Part shown: positions 8,564 through 14,199 of the stretch, in pieces
Position numbering within the stretch: position 1 is the first letter of the stretch
Layout: each line of letters opens with the position of its first letter
Source: a virus
IMG/VR virus record: IMGVR_UViG_3300047379_000050
Span: 1 to 24,525 of that record
Direction: 5' to 3' (one strand)
DNA: 24,525 bases
Program-made: the position numbers and the translations under genes
The notes under the pieces: model-generated
Told to the model about the DNA's origin: nothing
Database searches by the model: none
What the model saw: only the letters and a program-made list of their open reading frames with translations

Positions 8564-8969
8564 TTACCTGCTTACCATTCACAAACCCACGGTCCCATGA
8601 ACGATACTGACCTTTACTTAGGTATCCAGTATAGTATACCTCAAGATCTCCAATAGTGCAACTACCTTCACTCTTCCATCCATCATGAGCAACCTTCCAC
8701 TGTATATCACATCCTACAGGTTTCCACTCTAGAGTATGATTGACTAGTATAATATTGTCATTGGATTTCTGAACGATAAAGTTACGTTCACGATAAACTT
8801 CCCCATCATGGTGATACCATTGACGAGATTGTAGTTTAGAATCTCCAAGGTTTATCCATTGTATCCATGCCCAAATAAATCCTGTAGGATCTGATTGTGC
8901 TTGCTTCTTATTAGTATAAGTCCCTTCAATTACTCGGATGAACTCTTCGCATCCATTTGTTGCATCCAT
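8511..8969 (-). CDS. cpeT: CpeT/CpcT-like phycobiliprotein lyase
   Basis: 152 residues matching the CpeT/CpcT pattern. There is an N-terminal helix, then EGTYTNKKQAQSDP (family: GxFxNxxQAxxxP), Y-R-E-R at 59-62, GCD at 86-88 (family GCDxxW), GSC at 102-104 (family GxxC), and SWDRGF followed by a terminal FIFDR (family LDRGxD...F.F.R). T-type lyases attach or chaperone bilin chromophores on phycobiliproteins, and cyanophages are known to carry a version (PhiCpeT). The length is a little short of cellular homologues (about 200 aa), as in phage forms. Its ATG lies 40 bp inside the end of the upstream Phd-like gene. The gene suggests a host with phycoerythrin or its remnant. It sits among structural genes rather than with other photosynthesis genes. 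Confidence 0.82.
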   Translation of the reverse strand: MDATNGCEEFIRVIEGTYTNKKQAQSDPTGFIWAWIQWINLGDSKLQSRQWYHHDGEVYRERNFIVQKSNDNIILVNHTLEWKPVGCDIQWKVAHDGWKSEGSCTIGDLEVYYTGYLSKGQYRSWDRGFVNGKQVIGNTKSEFIFDRQYKKL

Positions 8970-9163
8970 TCTGATTTCAACTCCTCAATTTGCTCAACAA
9001 TTTCTGGATCAATAGTAGTCTTTTCCTGCACTGGAATCAACATAACAGTTTTACCATCTTTAGCAGTGATTCTGAATGGTTGTAGATTACTACCGCATAG
9101 ATCTACAATGAACTCAAAGTTCTTTTCAAGTTCTTCGTATGTGATATCAAGAGGCAACTTCAT
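8930..9163 (-). CDS. Phd/YefM-antitoxin-like small protein
   Basis: 77 residues. Residues 7-48 follow the Phd/YefM antitoxin pattern: ITYEELEKNFEFIVDLC matches 'vtxsELrkNlxevldxv', and FRITAKDGKTVMLIPVQE matches 'vxItrxGkpvavlvpxxe'. The C-terminus is an acidic helix (about 50-77), where antitoxins of this family bind their toxin. No neighbouring toxin (RelE/ParE/Doc-like) is visible, so it may be a solitary DNA-binding regulator or an anti-toxin factor acting on the host. It overlaps both neighbours (17 bp upstream, 40 bp downstream). The fold assignment is from pattern reading and is moderately confident. Confidence 0.6.
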   Translation of the reverse strand: MKLPLDITYEELEKNFEFIVDLCGSNLQPFRITAKDGKTVMLIPVQEKTTIDPEIVEQIEELKSEWMQQMDAKSSSE

Positions 9164-9380
9164 AGGTATAAGTAAAAAGATCTGGATTGTTAATGGATCG
9201 GAAGTTTTCTAGAGTTTCATAGAATCCTTCTGCACCTTCTTCGTCAAACTTCCATGATACGGTCTCATCGTATCCTTCATCGTCTATGAGAGTAACTTGA
9301 CGCTTTGACATGTTCACGAAAACATGCTGCAAATAAATGTCTTCCATAGAGATAGGTCTACTGCGTACCCAGTATAGCAT
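9147..9380 (-). CDS. Conserved-looking small acidic protein, unknown function
   Basis: 77 residues, strongly acidic, with alternating strands (MEDIYLQHVFVNMSKRQVTL, then a DDEG turn and a WKFDEEG segment). It starts 7 bp after the gp5 stop, preceded by CAGG. An in-frame ATG at 9347 (before EDIYLQ) is an alternative start and would give 66 residues. It overlaps the Phd-like gene by 17 bp. No catalytic motif is seen; function unknown. Confidence 0.6.
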   Translation of the reverse strand: MLYWVRSRPISMEDIYLQHVFVNMSKRQVTLIDDEGYDETVSWKFDEEGAEGFYETLENFRSINNPDLFTYTYEVAS

Positions 9381-9387
9381 GCCTGAG

Positions 9388-11883
9388 TCAGTTTAGCAAG
9401 ATGGTTGCAGCAGAAATTTTACAGATGGCAGCAGCGGTGATGTTCACAGCAGCACCAGCAGTCATAGAGCAAGCAGCACTAGCATTCAAAGTAACGGCAC
9501 CAGCACCAACGTTGGCAGCGAAAGCACCAGCGGCAACGGTGAATAGTGCTCCACCAGCAGCACAGTTAACCAAGAATGGTCCGACAGTGTTAATAGAGAA
9601 CCTGGGGATAGGATCAAATGAAACGGCAGGAGTTAGAACATAGTCAACAGGACCACTAACAGTGTTAAAAATACCAGTCTTTGCCTTTGGAATGACACCA
9701 CTAAGTGTGTTGATGAAGTGATACTCAGCAGGAGCAATAAAGGTAATAGTATTAGCAGCAGTTAACTTAATCTCCGATGCATTGATCTCATAACCTTGAG
9801 CATCAATCTTAGTATTACCTTGTGGTGCAACAATCTCAGCGTTAGTTCCACCTTTGCCGCAGACAGTATTACCAATGCCTTGAGTTTGCAGGTGTCCCTT
9901 CACATCAAGAGACAAATCTGAAGCAAAGTTTATAGTAGATTTTTGAGTTTGTGTCTCATCAGGACCAGGACCACCCGAACAATCAAGGAAGAATCCTCCC
10001 CCAACTTCAAGGTGCATATCTCCAGATACTTTCAGACGATAATCACCATCAATGGTAATGATATTATCCTTACCGATGGTATAGCACATGTCTTTTTTGA
10101 AATCCGCTGTAAAATTACCAGGGATGTCAACATTAGTTCCTAAGAGAGGATCAGCAGCATCACTTTTACTATCGTTTAGATTCTTAGCATCTGCTGCTGC
10201 ATCCTCAAGACTTTTATTTTGTTTTGATAGTATCTTATATTTTGCATGCTGTTGGTTTTCAATAGAAACGTCAGTAATAGTAGCACCAGATGCCATCCTA
10301 GTGATGGACGCTTCTCTACCAGGAGTACTTAATTGTAAATTATATGCACCGTTAATAAAACTGGTTGCAGCATTTAGATATGGATCAGCATCACTGAAAA
10401 TAGAATCAATGATCCCTCCACCTCCACCAGATTCACCACAACTAGGGTATGACTTTCCACCTCCAGGTGGTCCACCTAAATCATCAGCACTACATCCAGT
10501 TACACCAAAGAATGGGAAGAATTGTTTACTTGTTTGCGCTCGTTTTCCTGGTTTTCTATTACATCCACCAAAGTCAAATAGAGTGAAGATTAGATTAATA
10601 AAGCCAGTGATACTTGAGATGTCAAGTTTACTGACATTAGTTGCTTCAGTAAAGATATCCTTACCAGTCTCAAAAACTTCTTTGAGGGTATCAAACCCTT
10701 CCATAACAGATGTTGCTGCTTTAACCAGACTTAGAATATCTTTGACAAAACCAAGACCATTTTGAATAGAACATGTTACTTGGTTAATAACATCCTGAAC
10801 ACCAGCAACTGCTGCTGAGGCAGCATCCATTGCTCCAGATACGATATCATCAATCAGGTCAGTGACTACACTCATAGGGTCAGACAGCATGTCACTAATC
10901 AGACCATCAAGTGTACAAATTTGACTCAATAGTGCTTCAATGATAGTCTGAACAATTTGCAGAACAACAAAAGGAATACCAGTAAACTGAGAAATAAGTC
11001 CTGCTGCTGATAAACCTTGCCCTGCAATTACAGTAAGTTGTTCTTTAAATGCCGATACGATTTGAGAGAATACTGCTGATAGGAAGTTCTGAATCTTATC
11101 AGTAAACTCCTCCATTCTAACGATCTTGTTTTCAAATACATCAACAAAATCACCACTCTCGCTCTTCACTACTGATGATGCTGCACCAACTAGATCTTCT
11201 ACGAGTTGAGTTAGTTTAACCTCTAAAGTTTTCCAAGGTCCACCAACTCCAGATGCAGCAGGTGTGCCAGAAGATCTAACAGTTGGTTTTGTCTGGTTTG
11301 ATGCTGTTGCAGGTGCTTTTTGCGCTGCACTATTTGGACTCTTGGCAGTAATCTTAGTGTCTGGTTCTCCAGGAGTCTTTACAGTATTGGAGTTAGTATT
11401 AGTTTGTGTCTTACTAATATCTGCTGAACTAGAACCCAACTCCTTATTTACTGGGTTAATATCTTCTCTGTTAGGTGCATTAGTAAACAGGAAGGTACTG
11501 TTTTTTCCTTCTAGACTAGTACCAGGTGCCTGACTAATTCTAAGTACACCCATGACAATTGGGAACTGTGCTTCTTCACCATCAAGGAAGAATCCCATGA
11601 CGATAGCACCAGGACGTAAAGAGTGCGAGGATTTACCTACACCATCAATACCTGCCTGATCAGTTGGTTGAAGTACATTTGCCCATGGTAGATCTTTAGT
11701 CTGAAGATCTTTTTGAAATCCTGCTTCGGGACCAGTGTAAAAACCAAGTACGCGACACTTTACCCTGCCAATATATTGTGGGTCTTTGGTGTCTTCAACC
11801 TCACCAATCCACCACACAAATCCATCTTTACCTAGAAAGTCGGTAGAAGATTCACCTACAATATTGTCAACGTATGCAGACAT
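9388..11883 (-). CDS. gp5: Baseplate hub/spike protein gp5, without a recognisable lysozyme domain
   Basis: 831 residues. Residues about 20-125 form the gp5-type OB fold (GKDGFVWWIGEVEDTKDPQY, later GRVKCRVLGFYTG, PWANVLQP, LRPGAIVMGFFLDG), which sits on the gp27 trimer in T4. Residues about 140-220 are a Thr/Ser/Pro/Ala linker. Residues about 220-470 are long hydrophobic/amphipathic helices with no T4-lysozyme signature. After a Gly/Pro-rich patch (about 475-505) the C-terminal third turns to short beta repeats (KVSGDMHLEVGG, later Ala/Thr repeats ending ATILLN), the triple-stranded beta-helix needle. T4 gp5 has 575 residues with lysozyme in the middle; here that slot is helical. A weak late promoter (GCTAAATA) precedes the gene. 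Confidence 0.88.
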   Translation of the reverse strand: MSAYVDNIVGESSTDFLGKDGFVWWIGEVEDTKDPQYIGRVKCRVLGFYTGPEAGFQKDLQTKDLPWANVLQPTDQAGIDGVGKSSHSLRPGAIVMGFFLDGEEAQFPIVMGVLRISQAPGTSLEGKNSTFLFTNAPNREDINPVNKELGSSSADISKTQTNTNSNTVKTPGEPDTKITAKSPNSAAQKAPATASNQTKPTVRSSGTPAASGVGGPWKTLEVKLTQLVEDLVGAASSVVKSESGDFVDVFENKIVRMEEFTDKIQNFLSAVFSQIVSAFKEQLTVIAGQGLSAAGLISQFTGIPFVVLQIVQTIIEALLSQICTLDGLISDMLSDPMSVVTDLIDDIVSGAMDAASAAVAGVQDVINQVTCSIQNGLGFVKDILSLVKAATSVMEGFDTLKEVFETGKDIFTEATNVSKLDISSITGFINLIFTLFDFGGCNRKPGKRAQTSKQFFPFFGVTGCSADDLGGPPGGGKSYPSCGESGGGGGIIDSIFSDADPYLNAATSFINGAYNLQLSTPGREASITRMASGATITDVSIENQQHAKYKILSKQNKSLEDAAADAKNLNDSKSDAADPLLGTNVDIPGNFTADFKKDMCYTIGKDNIITIDGDYRLKVSGDMHLEVGGGFFLDCSGGPGPDETQTQKSTINFASDLSLDVKGHLQTQGIGNTVCGKGGTNAEIVAPQGNTKIDAQGYEINASEIKLTAANTITFIAPAEYHFINTLSGVIPKAKTGIFNTVSGPVDYVLTPAVSFDPIPRFSINTVGPFLVNCAAGGALFTVAAGAFAANVGAGAVTLNASAACSMTAGAAVNITAAAICKISAATILLN

Positions 11884-11903
11884 TCTTTTTAATTAGCGTA
11901 TTA

Positions 11904-12458
11904 TTATTTAGCGACAAAATCAAAGGCGATGACGACACGATCATCTGCCTCCATCTTAGGAAAGAAGTGTACTAAGTTAGATGGAAACAAGATTAATTGA
12001 CCTTCAGTAACAGGTGCAATAAAATTAGAAGTATTCCACATTGTTGGTTTCTCTTCATCCAATTCAATGACAGGAACATATGTGTTCTTGAATGGATTTT
12101 CAAATACTAGTGGAGTATGACCTTCCTTCTCATCATACTTTACCATAAAATATCCCGTGAGATAAGTTCCACGAGATGTATGAGCAGGAATTTGAGTTCC
12201 TAACTGAGATACCTGAACTTCGGTATGATTGATAGAGATTGTGTTACTATAACCAAGAATCTCTTTCAGAAAATATTGTGCCTTATCCTCAACCCAAGTA
12301 TAGAATCCTTCCATACCAGGCAATTGACCATCATAGATGAATACATCATCCTCTCTCTTCACATCATCCCAATTAAGATCCAACTTCTTAATAACAGTGT
12401 CTTGAATATCAAAATCTTCCGTGAGGATGGGATAAGAAAATGCTGGAATAATTTGCAT
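11904..12458 (-). CDS. 2OG-Fe(II) oxygenase-superfamily protein, possibly with a degenerate metal site
   Basis: 184 residues resembling the short phage-type 2OG-Fe(II) oxygenases. The C-terminal signature is clear: TEGQLILFPSNLVHFFP with distal H164, then R174 in DRVVIAFDF. The first ligand pair is unusual: the expected H-x-D/E/H position reads H93-T-S (PAHTSRGTYLTGYFMV), so D/E is missing and activity is uncertain. The gene starts 17 bp after the tRNA-Val with no visible terminator between them, so the sigma70-type promoter at 12574-12602 may drive it too. It ends 20 bp before gp5. Substrate unknown. Confidence 0.65.
   Translation of the reverse strand: MQIIPAFSYPILTEDFDIQDTVIKKLDLNWDDVKREDDVFIYDGQLPGMEGFYTWVEDKAQYFLKEILGYSNTISINHTEVQVSQLGTQIPAHTSRGTYLTGYFMVKYDEKEGHTPLVFENPFKNTYVPVIELDEEKPTMWNTSNFIAPVTEGQLILFPSNLVHFFPKMEADDRVVIAFDFVAK
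11905..11912 (-). promoter_or_regulatory. Possible variant late promoter (GCTAAATA) for gp5
   Basis: GCTAAATA on the minus strand shares the last six bases of TATAAATA and ends 21 bp before the gp5 ATG at 11883. The same octamer at the same distance precedes gp26 (21000-21007). It overlaps the TAA stop of the upstream gene, so chance conservation is possible. Confidence 0.35.
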
Positions 12459-12475
12459 AATAATTACATTACGAA

Positions 12476-12547
12476 TGGGTAATACTGGATTTGAACCAGT
12501 GACCTACTGCGTGTAAAGCAGTCACTCTACCACTGAGTTAATCACCC
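12476..12547 (-). tRNA. tRNA-Val (anticodon UAC)
   Basis: A full cloverleaf of 72 nt folds on the minus strand. The acceptor stem is GGGTGAT/ATTACCC (one G-T pair), the D arm ACTC-AGTGGTA-GAGT, the anticodon stem ACTGC/GCAGT with loop TTTACAC, variable loop AGGTC, and the T arm ACTGG-TTCAAAT-CCAGT, with discriminator A. Anticodon TAC reads GUA valine codons. No CCA is encoded. It sits alone between CP12 and an oxygenase-like gene and has its own near-consensus sigma70 promoter. Such tRNAs may help translate AT-rich phage codons in a host with different codon use (inference). Confidence 0.95.
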
Positions 12548-12573
12548 AAGAGGTTAACTTCCCTTGTGAGAGA

Positions 12574-12602
12574 AGTATAACACCCATGGACTAGATTGTC
12601 AA
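12574..12602 (-). promoter_or_regulatory. Near-consensus sigma70 promoter upstream of tRNA-Val
   Basis: On the minus strand TTGACA (12602-12597) and TATACT (12579-12574) are separated by exactly 17 bp. The predicted start is near 12567, about 20 nt before the tRNA. The -35 box overlaps the TGA stop of the CP12 gene. This is the host-RNA-polymerase type used for early phage genes and stands out among late genes. Confidence 0.8.
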
Positions 12603-12829
12603 TCTTCGTAGACTAGACATTCTGGTTCTGAAGGATTCTGATCACAAAACAATTCCAAATATGTTGGATCGTGATGATCTCCTGCTTCAATTTCTTTCTT
12701 GTGATGTTCTACATACTCTTCCAAGTCGTGTAGTTCACCTTCAATGTGGCGACGTTGTTGTGGGGATGTTGAATCCTTACCCAAAATTTCGCGGTCTGCC
12801 TGGATGTGTTGCTCTAGTGTTCTTTGCAT
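12599..12829 (-). CDS. cp12: CP12-like Calvin-cycle regulator
   Basis: 76 residues, the usual CP12 length. The C-terminus carries the CP12 signature: C62 and C71 eight residues apart in FCDQNPSEPECLVYED, the loop that in CP12 forms the redox-sensitive disulfide and binds GAPDH. The centre, HIEGELHDLEEYVEHHKK, lines up with the 'AWDxVEEL' helix of cellular CP12, but the two N-terminal cysteines (PRK-side disulfide) are absent. CP12 joins GAPDH and phosphoribulokinase and inactivates the Calvin cycle; phage copies are thought to divert carbon flux to the pentose phosphate pathway and nucleotide synthesis. It has an AGGA-type RBS before the ATG and a CATAAATA late-promoter candidate 29 bp upstream, between gp27 and the tRNA. 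Confidence 0.8.
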   Translation of the reverse strand: MQRTLEQHIQADREILGKDSTSPQQRRHIEGELHDLEEYVEHHKKEIEAGDHHDPTYLELFCDQNPSEPECLVYED

Positions 12830-12858
12830 ATTCCTAACCTCTGGACAATGCTTGGTAT

Positions 12859-12866
12859 TATTTATG
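12859..12866 (-). promoter_or_regulatory. T4-type late promoter candidate (CATAAATA) for CP12
   Basis: CATAAATA on the minus strand, one mismatch from TATAAATA, ends 29 bp before the CP12 ATG. It overlaps the TAA stop of gp27. The gap contains an AGGA-type ribosome site just before the ATG. Confidence 0.5.
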
Positions 12867-14199
12867 ACGGTGCCACTTTGATACTATCTTTCAATAGATG
12901 CAGAGTAGTCTGAAGTTCACTAACTTTATAGTTGTGAGTAACTCCTCCTATAAGATAGGTCCCCGAGTATACTTTGTCAAGTTCTGTTTTCTTTCTCTTA
13001 ACCTGCATTCTTGGAATCTGGACAGAAACAGCAGTACCAGCGAATAGATTCAAGTTTCCAGGTACAGTAATTTCCAATTGAATTGCTTCTAGAGATTTTT
13101 TTCTCAGAAAATTATATGCGGCAGTATCCAAATAACTATTCAAATTACGTGATCCTGGGACAGCACTTCCATCACTCTTAGCACTGTCCCATAGGTGCGT
13201 AGGAATTGCTCTATAGTGTACTCTCTTTGGGTTGTTAATTAGTTTCTTAATCTCTGGATTGCTAGTGTCAATGGGGAGTCTGCCGCCTTTCTCTAGTTTT
13301 GACATACGCTTAAATGTGTTCTCAATATTATAGTATCCTGTTTGTGCAGTTACTTTTTTATTCTTGGTTGGGAGAACAGATTCACCAAACGTACTAGGAT
13401 CAAGTCCAATAATATATCCCGACCATGTTCCCTGCCTCAGGTTTCTTATTGAGTTGAATGAATGTGGGAATGATAACTTACTAATTAGAAAATTATTCTT
13501 TGATGGGTTGTCTGATAATGCTTTTTGTCCGTAAACATATGTCGGTTTCTCTTGGTCTCTAGCATCCTCAATCATCTTATCAATTGTTTTGAAATGAAAA
13601 CCTAAAGCATTCTCATAGAAAACATATGCACCTTGAGGATTATCTGATGTGCCACCTGATCTAGTTGCTTTTGATGCAATATAGTTAATTGCATCGTATG
13701 GTCTCCAGTTAGGAGAAGTAAATCTCATCTTGTTTGCAGGTTCTGCATCAAACTTACCACCCTTTTTACCACCCAAAGTAGTAACAGTTTCAAGAATCTT
13801 TTTGACATGTACAGAAGCGTCTAAAGATTCAAATGCTCCAAAAGTATTAGTGACTTCATTATTAACAAATGCAGGACTACACAATTTCAAAACATATGAT
13901 TCTTTCTTCTCTGCTTTTACCCTAGCAGTAATCTCATAACATTGGAAGATATAGGTTATATTATAACCACCAGATTCTAGATCAATTCTCCAAAATTCAT
14001 TACCAATAAGTGTATTAATAAAGTCAGTAGCATCAAAGACTGCCACTTCAGCATACATCGTTGGACTACTAATACTTTCAGTAATCTTTATATTTGAAAT
14101 AAGTTCTACAAGATTTCGCGATCCATCCTTTCCAGTCCTAATTTTACCATTACCATCTAAGAGAAATGCTGCTAGAGCAGTTTGTCCTGACTTTTCCAT
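12862..14199 (-). CDS. gp27: Baseplate hub protein gp27
   Basis: 445 residues (T4 gp27 has 391). The N-terminus has the hub pattern: LVELISNIKITESISSPTMY followed by AEVAVFDATDFINTLIGNEF, then a strand-rich first tube-like domain. The middle has the hub-type helix and motif RPYDAINYIASKATRS then YVFYENALGFHF. Near the C-terminus, ITVPGNLNLFAGTAVSVQIP and YLIGGVTHNY are typical of gp27/gpD-family hubs (second tube-like domain). In T4 it forms the trimeric ring that joins the tail tube to gp5. It follows the 940-aa tail protein with a 1-bp overlap (TAATG). The nearby gp5 agrees with this role. Confidence 0.85.
   Translation of the reverse strand: MEKSGQTALAAFLLDGNGKIRTGKDGSRNLVELISNIKITESISSPTMYAEVAVFDATDFINTLIGNEFWRIDLESGGYNITYIFQCYEITARVKAEKKESYVLKLCSPAFVNNEVTNTFGAFESLDASVHVKKILETVTTLGGKKGGKFDAEPANKMRFTSPNWRPYDAINYIASKATRSGGTSDNPQGAYVFYENALGFHFKTIDKMIEDARDQEKPTYVYGQKALSDNPSKNNFLISKLSFPHSFNSIRNLRQGTWSGYIIGLDPSTFGESVLPTKNKKVTAQTGYYNIENTFKRMSKLEKGGRLPIDTSNPEIKKLINNPKRVHYRAIPTHLWDSAKSDGSAVPGSRNLNSYLDTAAYNFLRKKSLEAIQLEITVPGNLNLFAGTAVSVQIPRMQVKRKKTELDKVYSGTYLIGGVTHNYKVSELQTTLHLLKDSIKVAPS

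Noticed and set aside
10088-10765. Plus-strand open frame of 225 codons
   Set aside because: Antisense shadow of gp5 with biased composition; no promoter or ribosome site.
9388-11883. T4-type lysozyme domain expected in gp5
   Set aside because: No lysozyme motifs are readable between the OB fold and the needle.
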